Source: Sinorhizobium psoraleae
GTDB lineage: Bacteria; Pseudomonadota; Alphaproteobacteria; Rhizobiales; Rhizobiaceae
Reading direction: 5' to 3'
Length of the DNA stretch: 64,000 nucleotides
NCBI RefSeq assembly: GCF_013283645.1
Contig: NZ_JABEKV010000001.1
Coordinates: 1,644,246-1,708,245 of the forward strand
Below, piece by piece: positions 42,867-51,248 of the stretch. The number at the start of each line of letters is the position of its first letter. Position 1 is the first letter of the stretch. The notes beneath the pieces are model-generated. The model was not told where the DNA came from. It made no database searches and saw only the letters and a list, made by a program, of their open reading frames with translations. The position numbers and the translations under genes were made by a program.

Positions 42867-43847
42867 ATGAAAACGCTTCTCTCCGCCGCTGCCGCAGCGC
42901 TTGTCGCCGGCCTTCTCTCCACCGCGGCTTATGCCGAAAGCCTGGTGCTTTATACCAGCCAGCCGAATGAGGATGCGCAGGCGACGGTGGATGCGTTCGA
43001 GGCGGCTAACCCCGGCGTCGAGGTCGAGTGGGTGCGCGAGGGGACGACGAAGATCATGGCCAAGCTGATGACCGAGATCGAGGCCGGCAATCCGGTGGCG
43101 GATGTGCTTCTGATCGCCGATACGGTGACGATGCAGCGGCTGAAGGAGGGCGGGCATCTGCTTCCCTACAAGTCGCCCGAGGCGGCGGGCTATGATGCCG
43201 CGCTCTATGATGCGGACGGCGCCTATTACTCGACCAAGATGATCACCACCGGCATCGTCTACAACACGTCCGCCGCGATGAAGCCGGAAGGCTGGCAGGA
43301 TCTCGCCAAGCCCGAGGCCAAGGGCCTCGTCACCATGCCGAGCCCGCTTACTTCAGGTGCTGCGCTGATCCATGCAGAGACGCTCGCCGCCATTCCTGGC
43401 CTCGGCTGGGATTATTACAAGGCGCTTGCCGAAAACGGCGCGACGGCCGCCGGCGGCAATGGCGGCGTGTTGAAGGCGGTTGCGACCGGCGAGAAGGCCT
43501 ATGGCATGCTCGTCGATTTCATGGCGATCCGCGAGAAGGCCAAGGGCGCGCCGGTGGAATTCGTCTTCCCGGCCGAGGGCGTTTCCGCCGTCACCGAGCC
43601 GGTCGGCATTTTGAAGACCGCGAAGAACGTCGACGCCGCGAAGAAATTCGTCGATTTCCTCATCTCCGAGGAAGGCCAGAAAGTTGCGGTGAAGATGGGC
43701 TATATCCCGGCTCGCAACGGCGTGGCGCTGCCGGAAGGCTATCCGGCCCGCGAGACGATCAAGGTGCTGCCGGTCGATGCCGCCGCCGCGGTCAAGAATT
43801 CCGAAGCGGACCTCAAAACCTTCTCCGGCATTTTCGGGACGAACTGA
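42867..43847 (+). CDS. ABC transporter substrate-binding protein (ferric iron/FbpA-like)
   Basis: 326 residues. Signal peptide KTLLSAAAAALVAGLLSTAA cut after AYA, then SLVLYTSQPNEDAQATVDAF, VADVLLIADTVTMQRLKEGG, YYSTKMITTGIVYNTS and a C-terminal VDFLISEEGQKVAVKMGYIP. This is the FbpA/phosphonate-type cluster of periplasmic binding proteins; ferric iron is the most common ligand, 2-aminoethylphosphonate a possible one. The permease and ATPase genes follow at once. TTGAGA and TCTCAA, 15 bp apart at 42676-42702, may be a regulatory dyad in the promoter region. Confidence 0.88.
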   Translation: MKTLLSAAAAALVAGLLSTAAYAESLVLYTSQPNEDAQATVDAFEAANPGVEVEWVREGTTKIMAKLMTEIEAGNPVADVLLIADTVTMQRLKEGGHLLPYKSPEAAGYDAALYDADGAYYSTKMITTGIVYNTSAAMKPEGWQDLAKPEAKGLVTMPSPLTSGAALIHAETLAAIPGLGWDYYKALAENGATAAGGNGGVLKAVATGEKAYGMLVDFMAIREKAKGAPVEFVFPAEGVSAVTEPVGILKTAKNVDAAKKFVDFLISEEGQKVAVKMGYIPARNGVALPEGYPARETIKVLPVDAAAAVKNSEADLKTFSGIFGTN

Positions 43848-43854
43848 TCGGCTG

Positions 43855-45879
43855 ATGACACGAGCGGACGAGATCGCCCGCAGCCGGCGCGCGAGCGCCC
43901 CGGTGGAATCCGACGCGGAAGGCGGCTCCGGCTTCAAGTTGCTGGAGCCGCCTCGACGGTTTCTGTCGAGGGCGCGGCGCTCGGGCCCATTGCGGTTTCT
44001 CTTCGGCGGCGGGGAGGCGGCGGAAAGCCGGCCTCCCCAAACGACTCCCGCAAAACTGCCCGGCGAGTTGACGCGCGCGTTACGCGGCGTCGAACTGCCG
44101 GCAATGCCTCACCTTACGGAAGGTGACTCCCTCAAGGCGAGGTCGCCGGGCGGCGGCCGGGGAGGGCGCTGGTTCGCCTTCCGCTGGCGCAAGCGGCGGG
44201 TGTCGTCCGGCGGCGAGCCGGCCTGGCTGCTGCCCTTCGTGCTCTGTGCGGTGCTGCTGCTCTCGGTGCTGCCGCTTGCCCGCCTTACGGGGGCGGGTTT
44301 CAGCGGGCTTGTCGAAGGGCAGGCGGCACGGCTGATCTTCGAGCCGGCGACCTTCGCGGCGCTTCGCAACACGCTTGTCACCGCTACCGGCGGCATGGTC
44401 GTCTCGCTCCTCCTCGGTTCGCTCTTCGCCTTCGCGATGGCGCTCACCGATATCAGGGGAAAGCTGATTTTGAGCTTCGCCTTCATGCTGCCGATGATGA
44501 TCCCGCCGCAGGTGACGGCGCTTGCCTGGGTGGAGATGTCCGGGCCGGCGAGCCCGTTGCTCAAGCCGCTGGGGCTGGCGCCGCCGCTCGGCAGCCCGCA
44601 GCCGCTCTATTCGCTTTCCGGCATCGCTCTTCTTTTGGGCGTGCAGCATGCGCCGCTCGTCTTCCTGGCGCTCAAGGCCGGGCTTGCGGCAAGCCCGCGC
44701 GACGGCATCGAGGCGGCGCGGCTTTCGGGTGCAGGGCCGTTCCGGGTCTTCCGCGATATCGTGCTGCCGCTTGCCTTTCCGGGGCTGATTGCCGGCGGGG
44801 CGATCGCCTTCGTCTCCGGCATCGGCAATTTTGGCATTCCGGCGATCCTCGGCATTCCGGCCGGTATCGAGACGCTGCCGACGCTGATCTTCAGCCGGCT
44901 TGCGAGTTTCGGTGCCGCCACCTTCGGCGAGATCGCGCTGATCTCGACGCTGATCGCGGCGATCTCCGCCGCTGGGCTCATCGTACAGCAGCGCGCCCTT
45001 CAAGGCCGCGACTATCGCCTGATCGGCCATTCGGGTGCGCGCGCCGCCTTCGCGCTCGGGCGCTTGCGCATCGCTCTCGAAGCGCTGCTCTGGTTGGCGC
45101 TGGCTCTGGTGCTGGTCGCGCCCCTCCTGGCGCTCATCGCAAGCTCGCTGGTGCCGGCCTATGGGGTGCCGCTCAATTTCAAGACCGTGTCGCTCAGCGC
45201 CTATGGCGAAATCCTCTTCCGCCAGTCGATCACGCTGACGGCGCTCAAGAATTCGGCCTTCCTCGCCTCGGCCGCAGCACTCGGGCTGCTCGTCGTCACC
45301 GTGCCGGCCGCCTATCTGCTGACGCGGCGGAAGGGCGCGCTCGCCAACCTCATCGCGATCCTGATCGAGGTTCCCTATGCGCTGCCCGGCATCGTGCTCG
45401 CCGTCGCCTTCATCCTCACCTTCGCGGCACCGCTGCCGGTCGTCGGTGTCTCGCTCTACGGCACGATCTGGATCATTCTCGTCGCCTATTTCTCCTCCTT
45501 TCTCGCCGTCAGCCTGAAGCCTGTCATGAGCGCGTTTCTCCAGATGGACCCCTCGCTCGAGGAGGCGGCAAGGCTTGCCGGCGCGGGCTTCTTCCGCCGT
45601 ATGCGCGACGTGCTGCTGCCGCTGATCGCGCCGGCGGCCGGGGCCTCGATCATCCTCGTCTTGCTGATCGCGGCGAACGAGCTCACCGTCTCGGCGCTGC
45701 TCTGGTCGGCGGGTACGCAGACGCTCGGCGTCGCGATCTTCAATCTCGACGATAGCGGCTCGTCCGATCTCGCCTCGGCGCTTTCGGTGCTCGTCGTCGT
45801 CCTGGTAATCGCGCTGATGGCGGCGCTCGAATTTTTCGCAAAGTACCTGCCGGAGGGCGTGCTGCCGTGGCGCAACTGA
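43855..45879 (+). CDS. ABC transporter permease, two fused membrane domains
   Basis: 674 residues from ATG 43855, 7 bp after the binding-protein stop. Residues from about 125 carry two tandem BPD permease domains with about 12 spans. The ATPase-coupling EAA loops are DGIEAARLSGAGPFRVFRDI in the first half and PSLEEAARLAGAGFFRRMRD in the second. Domains are fused head to tail as in FbpB/SfuB iron permeases. The first 110 residues are basic, Gly/Pro rich and unlike the family; the true start may be an internal ATG at 44104. The permease overlaps the ATPase start by 13 bp. Confidence 0.85.
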   Translation: MTRADEIARSRRASAPVESDAEGGSGFKLLEPPRRFLSRARRSGPLRFLFGGGEAAESRPPQTTPAKLPGELTRALRGVELPAMPHLTEGDSLKARSPGGGRGGRWFAFRWRKRRVSSGGEPAWLLPFVLCAVLLLSVLPLARLTGAGFSGLVEGQAARLIFEPATFAALRNTLVTATGGMVVSLLLGSLFAFAMALTDIRGKLILSFAFMLPMMIPPQVTALAWVEMSGPASPLLKPLGLAPPLGSPQPLYSLSGIALLLGVQHAPLVFLALKAGLAASPRDGIEAARLSGAGPFRVFRDIVLPLAFPGLIAGGAIAFVSGIGNFGIPAILGIPAGIETLPTLIFSRLASFGAATFGEIALISTLIAAISAAGLIVQQRALQGRDYRLIGHSGARAAFALGRLRIALEALLWLALALVLVAPLLALIASSLVPAYGVPLNFKTVSLSAYGEILFRQSITLTALKNSAFLASAAALGLLVVTVPAAYLLTRRKGALANLIAILIEVPYALPGIVLAVAFILTFAAPLPVVGVSLYGTIWIILVAYFSSFLAVSLKPVMSAFLQMDPSLEEAARLAGAGFFRRMRDVLLPLIAPAAGASIILVLLIAANELTVSALLWSAGTQTLGVAIFNLDDSGSSDLASALSVLVVVLVIALMAALEFFAKYLPEGVLPWRN

Positions 45880-46922
45880 TCCTCAACCACCTGACGAAGG
45901 ATTTTGGCGGTGGCAGGCCGGCGGTCGCCGACGTTTCCCTCGCGCTGCGCAAGCAGGCCTTCCTGGCGCTCCTCGGCCCTTCCGGCTGCGGCAAGACGAC
46001 GGTGCTCAGGATGATCGCCGGCTTCGAGCAGCCGACGGACGGCTCGATCTCCTATGGCGAGCGGCGGCTTTCGGATGCCGAGCGCGCGCTGCCGCCGGAA
46101 AAGCGCAACATGGCGATGGTATTCCAGTCCTATGCGCTCTGGCCGCATATGACGGTCGCGGAAAATGTCGGCTATCCCTTGAAGGTGAGGGGGATTTCCG
46201 GTGCGGCCTGGCAGAAGCTCGTGGGCGAAGCGCTGTCGCTGGTCAAGCTCACCGAGCTTGCCGAGCGGCGGCCGGCCGCACTTTCCGGCGGCCAGCGCCA
46301 GCGGGTGGCGCTCGCCCGCTGCCTCGTCACGCAGCCGGACGTGGTGCTGCTCGACGAGCCGCTCGCCAATCTCGACCAGCATCTGAGAAAGTCGATGGAG
46401 GAGACTTTCCGCGCCTTCCACGAGCGCTCCGGCGCCACCATGGTCTATGTCACCCACGATCAGGCCGAGGCGATGGCGCTTGCGACCGATGTCGCAGTGA
46501 TGTCGGAAGGCCGGCTTTTGCAGGTGGCGCCGCCGGCGGAGATCTATGCAAGGCCCGAGGGCCGCGTGGTCGGAGGACTGATCGGCCGCGGCAGCATTTT
46601 GCGGCTGCCGGTGGCGGAGAGCGGCCAAAGGCAACTCGGCTGGCCGGTGCTGCGCGAGGCGCTGGGGTCGCGCGATGCAATTGGTGCGACCGGCGGGCTG
46701 CCTGCCGACGTGCCGCTTACCGACGTGCTGGTTAGGCCGGAATACGTCCACCGCGGCACCGACGGACTTCTGATGCGTGTCATGTCCTGCGTCTTCGAAG
46801 GCGAGCGTTTCGCCCTCGACCTTGCGCTTGGCGATGGCCAGCGGCTGAAGGCGTTCAGCAGCGTGGCGATCGCGGAGGGGCAGGCGGTGCCCTTCGTGAT
46901 TGCGAGTGGCTGGCGGCTTTGA
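45867..46922 (+). CDS. ABC transporter ATP-binding protein (iron/FbpC-like)
   Basis: 351 residues from GTG 45867. Walker A GPSGCGKTT (about residues 37-45), Q-loop VFQSYALWPHMTVAENVGYP, signature LSGGQRQRVALARCL, Walker B VVLLDEPLANLDQH and H-loop YVTHDQAEAMAL are intact, followed by a TOBE-like regulatory tail from about residue 245 (LPLTDVLVRPEYVHRGTD). It energises the fused permease; with the binding protein it forms a complete importer in one operon of three genes. Confidence 0.93.
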   Translation: MAQLILNHLTKDFGGGRPAVADVSLALRKQAFLALLGPSGCGKTTVLRMIAGFEQPTDGSISYGERRLSDAERALPPEKRNMAMVFQSYALWPHMTVAENVGYPLKVRGISGAAWQKLVGEALSLVKLTELAERRPAALSGGQRQRVALARCLVTQPDVVLLDEPLANLDQHLRKSMEETFRAFHERSGATMVYVTHDQAEAMALATDVAVMSEGRLLQVAPPAEIYARPEGRVVGGLIGRGSILRLPVAESGQRQLGWPVLREALGSRDAIGATGGLPADVPLTDVLVRPEYVHRGTDGLLMRVMSCVFEGERFALDLALGDGQRLKAFSSVAIAEGQAVPFVIASGWRL

Positions 46923-46997
46923 GGCTGGCGGTGGTGGCGCCACACATACACACTCGACGGTGGTCGCAGTCCGCTGACCAGCGGCTAACCACGCGTA

Positions 46998-47056
46998 CCT
47001 CATTCCTGTGCTCGTCACAGGAATCCAGCGCGCCCAAGTCCTTGGGCGCGGGAGAA
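46998..47056 (-). repeat. RIME-like palindromic element, inverted
   Basis: CCTCATTCCTGTG-CTCGT-CACAGGAATCC followed by GCGCCCAAG-TC-CTTGGGCGC. Mirror image of the copies at 14041 and 20104. Confidence 0.85.
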
Positions 47057-47148
47057 TCCGTAGGGCCGACGGTCGAACGTTTTGGGCCGTGCGCGGTGGG
47101 TTGGCCGGTGTTTCCTCCGCCGCACATGCTGAAAGCGGGTCATTCATG

Positions 47149-47197
47149 GCGCGGACGCGCCGTGGCTGGACTCCTGTGACGAGCACAGGAGTGAGGG
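47149..47197 (+). repeat. RIME-like half element with alternative first hairpin
   Basis: GGCGCG-GA-CGCGCC replaces the CCCAAG hairpin, followed by the second hairpin ACTCCTGTG-ACGAG-CACAGGAGT and GAGG. Confidence 0.75.
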
Positions 47198-47343
47198 AGG
47201 TTTGGGAAGGCGCCGGCCCGCATCGCCGGCGTTTTCGCATGCGCGGATGTTTTGCAAAACCAGATACAAACTAGAACCGGTTGTCTTTTGCAATCAATGT
47301 TGCCATAATGCTCATCATGATCGACCAAACAAGGGAGGCAACA

Positions 47344-47952
47344 ATGAAGCTCTACCAGGGCATAGGACCGAACTCCTACCGCGTGCGCATCTTCATGGCG
47401 GAGAAGGCCGTCACGCTGCCGATGGCGGACATCGATTTCTTCAAGGGCGAGCATAAGTCGCCGGAATTCCTGAAGCTCAATTCACTCGGCCAGATTCCGG
47501 TGCTGGAACTCGACAACGGGACGATCATCACCGAAAGCGTCGCGATCTGCCGCTACCTCGAGGAGACGCATCCCGAGCCGCCGCTGTTCGGGACCGACGC
47601 GGTCAGCCGCGCCAAGGTCGAGATGTGGAACCGGCGGGCGGAACTGGTGATCTTCGCCACGATCGGCAATGTCGCGCTGCACACCGAAGAATTTTTCAAG
47701 GATCGCCTCACGCAGTTTCCGGCATTCGCAGAGACCGAGCGGCAGGCGGTGCCGAAGAAATGGGCCTGGCTCGACCGCGAGCTTGCCGACGGCCGGTCGT
47801 TCCTTGCCGGCGACAGTTTCTCGATCGCCGATATCACCGCCGGCGTCTGCGGCTGGCTGGGCGAAGCCTTTGGTATGGAAATCCCGGCGTCGCTCACAAA
47901 CGTGCAGCGCTGGAACGAGCGGGTCAGGAGCCGCCCGAGCTGGAACGCGTGA
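47344..47952 (+). CDS. Glutathione S-transferase family protein
   Basis: 202 residues from ATG 47344 (AGGGAGGCAAC ahead). N-terminal thioredoxin fold: MKLYQGIGPNSYRVRIFMAE, LNSLGQIPVLELDNG with cis-Pro, and ITESVAICRYLEETHP, the glutathione-binding Glu/Ser turn. The C-terminal helical domain has FLAGDSFSIADITAGVCGWL. It probably detoxifies electrophiles with glutathione in the cytoplasm. The last about 65 bp reappear, diverged, at 50008-50072 after the next gene, evidence of an old duplication. Confidence 0.92.
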   Translation: MKLYQGIGPNSYRVRIFMAEKAVTLPMADIDFFKGEHKSPEFLKLNSLGQIPVLELDNGTIITESVAICRYLEETHPEPPLFGTDAVSRAKVEMWNRRAELVIFATIGNVALHTEEFFKDRLTQFPAFAETERQAVPKKWAWLDRELADGRSFLAGDSFSIADITAGVCGWLGEAFGMEIPASLTNVQRWNERVRSRPSWNA

Positions 47953-47990
47953 GCGGCGAAACGCAACGGCATTCGAAACTTTGAAACTGA

Positions 47991-48035
47991 GCAATTCCGG
48001 ACGGAAGACCGTTGCATACTTTCCTGGAATTGCTC
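47991..48035 (+). repeat. GCAATTCC...GGAATTGC intergenic repeat
   Basis: Inverted ends GCAATTCC and GGAATTGC; the interior GGACGGAAGACCGTTGCATA matches 6741-6829. Confidence 0.7.
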
Positions 48036-48194
48036 TGGCTCGCAGGTCGGCTCCACGCCTCTGTCGGCCGCCCTTGCGGCGGGTTCAGCCGTTTTGGCGC
48101 CGAACATTCCCTGAACAAAAGCGGCGTCCGCTCATGCCCGGGAACCAGCGTCTGGCTCGCACGTTCGGTTTGTCCGGGAGATCGACGGCGACGG

Positions 48195-48224
48195 CCAGGA
48201 ACATGCGCGCCAGGAACATGCGCG
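48195..48224 (+). repeat. 15-bp tandem repeat, two units
   Basis: CCAGGAACATGCGCG occurs twice in a row (48195-48209, 48210-48224), 32 bp before the HAD/ATPase gene. Confidence 0.85.
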
Positions 48225-48255
48225 TTTGACGGCCGGGAAGAGAGGCGGCGAGCAA

Positions 48256-49962
48256 ATGTATGTCATGGCCCTTGCGACAGATTATGATGGCACCCTGGCC
48301 GAGGACGGTGTCGTCAGGCCGGAAACCCTCGAGGCCCTGAAAAGGCTGAGGGCGACCGGCCGCAAGCTCCTCCTCGTCACCGGCCGCGAGCTGCCGGACC
48401 TCAAGCGCGTCTTCCCCCATACGGACCTCTTCGACAGGGTCGTCGTGGAGAACGGCGCCTTGCTCTATTCGCCCGATACCGAGGAGGAGCGGCTGCTTGC
48501 GCCCGCGTCGCCGCCGGAATTCGTCGCGCGCCTGCGGCAGAAAGGTGTCGAGGAAATATCGGTCGGGCGGTCCATCGTCGCCACCTGGGAGCCCCATCAG
48601 GCCACGGCCCTCGAGGCGATCAACGAGCTTGGCCTCGAACTCGAGATCATTTTCAACAAGGGCGCGGTGATGGTGCTTCCGAGCGGCGTCAACAAGGCGA
48701 CCGGTCTGAAATCGGCGCTCGAGGAGATGCAGCTTTCCTTCCTGAACGTCGTGGCGGTAGGCGATGCGGAGAACGATCACGCGCTCCTGAGAACCTGCGG
48801 GTGCGGTGCAGCTGTCACGAACGCCCTGCCTTCGCTCAAGGAAACGGCCGATCTCGTCCTTGAAGGCGCGCGGGGCGCAGGCGTGGAGGAGTTGATCGGG
48901 CAGATTATTGAGCTCGATTATGCGCTCTGCGCCAATGCGCGTCACCAGGTGCCGATCGGCGAGGACGACGACGGGACGGTCGAAATCGGGCCGCCGGATG
49001 TCCTGCTGATCGCCGGAAGCTCCGGCATCGGCAAGTCGACGCTGGCAACGGCTCTTTCGGAGCGCATGCGGGAGCGGCATTGCCAGTTCTGCGTTTTCGA
49101 TCCTGAGGGCGACTACGAGGGTCTCGAGGGCGCCGTGACCTTGGGCAGCAGTTCGGCGACACCCACCGACAGCGAGGTGCTGGAGCTCCTCGCCAATCCG
49201 GAGGACAACGTCGTGGTCAATGCGCTCGGCTTCGAGGTTGAGGAGCGGCCGGCGTTCTTCGCCGAACTCATGCCGGGCCTTTCGGCGCTTCGGGCCAAAA
49301 CCGGCAGGCCGCACTGGCTGATCATCGACGAGGCCCATCACCTCATGCCGGCATCACGCGACAGTGCCTCGCTTGCGCTTTCGGACGACCGCTCGGGCAT
49401 GATCATGATCACCGTCCATCCGGATGCCGTTTCTCCCGACGCGCTTGCGGCAGTCACCGCCGTCGCAGCGCTCGGCCCCAAGGCGCGCGAGGTGATCGAG
49501 GCTCTTTGCACGACCGTCGGCGAAGCGCCGCCGGACGGCCTCGACGAGCCGCAGGAGGAGGACGAGGTTCTTTTCTGGCAACGCTCGACCGACGCGCCCG
49601 TGCGCCGCATCCGGGTCGAGAAACCGAGGCAGACCCGCAAGCGCCACACGCGGAAATATGCCGAAGGCCATATGGACGAACAGACAAGCTTCTATTTCCG
49701 CGGGCCGAAGAACGAAATGAACCTGCGCGCCCACAATCTGATGATGTTCCTGCAGATTGCCGAAGGAATCGACGACAAGACCTGGGAGCATCATCTGCGT
49801 GCCGGGGACTATTCGAAATGGTTCGAGGAGCGCATCGGCGATCCGGACCTAGCAGCGGAAGCCGCCGGCATCGAAGAGGACCGCGCACTCTCGCCCGCCG
49901 AGAGCCGCGACAGGATCGCCGAGGCCGTACGCCGTCGCTACACCGCACCCGCATTGGGGTAG
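48256..49962 (+). CDS. HAD phosphatase fused to a P-loop ATPase
   Basis: 568 residues from ATG 48256; ATG 48265 is an alternative start. Residues 1-230 are a HAD-IIB phosphatase: ALATDYDGTLAEDG (nucleophile and acid Asp), LLVTGRELPDL, Lys in VNKATGLKSALEEM, and VVAVGDAENDHALL. Residues about 245-430 are a P-loop ATPase with Walker A IAGSSGIGKSTL and Walker B HWLIIDEAHHLMPA, like DUF87/HerA-type domains. A helical tail follows (YFRGPKNEMNLRAHNLMMFL). The combination suggests a phosphatase controlled by, or coupled to, an ATP-driven machine; I do not know a characterised member. Compact and cytoplasmic. Confidence 0.85.
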   Translation: MYVMALATDYDGTLAEDGVVRPETLEALKRLRATGRKLLLVTGRELPDLKRVFPHTDLFDRVVVENGALLYSPDTEEERLLAPASPPEFVARLRQKGVEEISVGRSIVATWEPHQATALEAINELGLELEIIFNKGAVMVLPSGVNKATGLKSALEEMQLSFLNVVAVGDAENDHALLRTCGCGAAVTNALPSLKETADLVLEGARGAGVEELIGQIIELDYALCANARHQVPIGEDDDGTVEIGPPDVLLIAGSSGIGKSTLATALSERMRERHCQFCVFDPEGDYEGLEGAVTLGSSSATPTDSEVLELLANPEDNVVVNALGFEVEERPAFFAELMPGLSALRAKTGRPHWLIIDEAHHLMPASRDSASLALSDDRSGMIMITVHPDAVSPDALAAVTAVAALGPKAREVIEALCTTVGEAPPDGLDEPQEEDEVLFWQRSTDAPVRRIRVEKPRQTRKRHTRKYAEGHMDEQTSFYFRGPKNEMNLRAHNLMMFLQIAEGIDDKTWEHHLRAGDYSKWFEERIGDPDLAAEAAGIEEDRALSPAESRDRIAEAVRRRYTAPALG

Positions 49963-50007
49963 AACTGATCTCGGCCCATGGGCGACGTTTTTGGCGTTCA
50001 AATCCCC

Positions 50008-50072
50008 ACGTCACCACGAACGCCAAGCGCTGGAACGAGCGGGTCAGGAGCTGTCCGAGCTGGAATGCGTGA
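50008..50072 (+). pseudogene. Remnant of a GST gene (3' end)
   Basis: About 65 bp in one frame encode KRWNERVRSCPSWNA and a stop, nearly identical to the C-terminus QRWNERVRSRPSWNA of the GST at 47344-47952; the DNA CGCTGGAACGAGCGGGTCAG is identical. Nothing of the rest of the gene is present. It lies 46 bp after the HAD/ATPase gene. Confidence 0.75.
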
Positions 50073-50172
50073 GTGATTTCATGCGTCGCGGCAGGCACGT
50101 GGTTGAAGCATTCGCAAGATGTTAATTCAGCACAAGTACAACTCCGCGACGACCGAGGCTGAGACTGTGCTG

Positions 50173-50685
50173 ATGATAACAAGAATGCCCGATTTTCGAC
50201 GTGACGTGCTCGCAGCGGCCCTGCTGTCCGGCGTTCTTTACGGTACACCTGTCCCCGCCCAGGAACTTCAGAAGTTGAGTGGCATGGCTATGCTCACCGG
50301 CACCTGCGAACGTCTTGTTATGGGTGGTGACGACTTGTCGGGTCTTTGCGGCGGCAAAGTCGTCCAGTCGATCTATAGCACCGTTCGGACCGGATTTACC
50401 GTCGTGATGGGCGAAAAAGGGGCGGTGACTTTCAGCGGGATCGAGGGCGCGAAGCCGGACGCCGATACCCAATTACAGAGCTTGGATGGGATTATTCTGA
50501 ATCTCGGGGTAGAGGGAACACCGCCAAGCTCTCAGGCCGTTACGGGCAGTTGCACCTATGGCAATCCGTTTAAACGGCCGGCGACGATCAGTTGTCAGGG
50601 CGTCGACGCGAACAAGGAGGAATACCTCCTGCAGTTCACGTCAGATGGGGGCCCTCCGATCATGAGATATTTCGATCAGGAATAG
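50173..50685 (+). CDS. Hypothetical secreted protein
   Basis: 170 residues from ATG 50173; an upstream in-frame start at 50119 or a later ATG at 50185 are possible. A signal peptide is likely (FRRDVLAAALLSGVLYGTPV, cut after PAQ). The mature part contains four cysteines (GTCERLVM, GLCGGKVV, GSCTYGNP, ISCQGVDA) that could form two disulfides in the periplasm, and a repeated-looking FTVVMGEKGAVTFSGIEG. No family recognised. Its stop is followed 5 bp later by a palindromic repeat. Confidence 0.7.
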   Translation: MITRMPDFRRDVLAAALLSGVLYGTPVPAQELQKLSGMAMLTGTCERLVMGGDDLSGLCGGKVVQSIYSTVRTGFTVVMGEKGAVTFSGIEGAKPDADTQLQSLDGIILNLGVEGTPPSSQAVTGSCTYGNPFKRPATISCQGVDANKEEYLLQFTSDGGPPIMRYFDQE

Positions 50686-50690
50686 CTACT

Positions 50691-50747
50691 GCAATTCAAA
50701 AAGCTACAGCGTCCTTTGCGCGTCTGATGAGACGCGCGGCGCTGTAG
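50691..50747 (+). repeat. CTACAGCG...CGCTGTAG intergenic palindrome
   Basis: GCAATTCAAAAAG leads into CTACAGCGTCCTTTGC, core GCGTCTG-ATG-AGACGC and GCGCTGTAG. Begins 5 bp after the secreted-protein stop and could act as its terminator hairpin. Confidence 0.82.
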
Positions 50748-50769
50748 TAAGCGGTTGAAACGAGAGGCT

Positions 50770-50970
50770 CTACCGCTTCGACTTCGGCTTCTGCTTCGTT
50801 CCTGCACTCTTGCCGTCAGAGCTTTTGGAGCGCTCGTCGAACCGTTCGGCGCCTTTGCGGAGATCGGACCCTTTCTGCGCTTCCACCTTCTGCTCTTCTT
50901 TCGCGGTGCTCTTGTGCAAGCCGCGAGCGGATCGTTTGCCCTTTTCGGTAGGGGCCTGATCGACACCCAT
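50770..50970 (-). CDS. Small lysine-rich hydrophilic protein
   Basis: 66 residues from ATG 50970, preceded by GGAGGAG. The product is almost without hydrophobic residues (TEKGKRSARGLHKSTAKEEQ, KSSDGKSAGTKQKPKSKR), so it is predicted disordered and basic. Such proteins may bind nucleic acid or be stress related, but I can name no family. A longer frame upstream is possible but has weaker support. Confidence 0.5.
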   Translation of the reverse strand: MGVDQAPTEKGKRSARGLHKSTAKEEQKVEAQKGSDLRKGAERFDERSKSSDGKSAGTKQKPKSKR

Positions 50971-51248
50971 TGCAGCTACTCCTCCACTGACTATGTGCCA
51001 TCCGAACGTACGGGGAATGTGCTTGTTCCCTTTGCTGGGGCCATCCTTCCGCGCTTTGACAAGCCGCACTGCGTTTCGCCTGCCCATCCACGTAGCTGTG
51101 GACTTGCCTCGTTTTTGCCGTTCTTGCCTTCTCCGTGGCCTTTTTGAGTTCCTAAAATGACTGACTGATTCGCGCCCGCACCGCTTTCGTCGCAGTTTCC
51201 GGGGACGGACAAGCCTTTCAACCGCGGAACTGCCCAAGGAGAAGAGCC

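Larger units (their letters stand above)
46923..47343. other. Intergenic region carrying two RIME-like elements
   Basis: About 420 bp between the importer operon and a GST gene. It holds an inverted RIME-like element at 46998-47056 and a half element at 47149-47197; no gene is apparent. Confidence 0.65.

Noticed and set aside
45486-47240. 584-codon minus-strand frame over the iron ABC genes
   Set aside because: Runs through a RIME-like repeat and opposite two well-supported genes; composition is that of a shadow frame.
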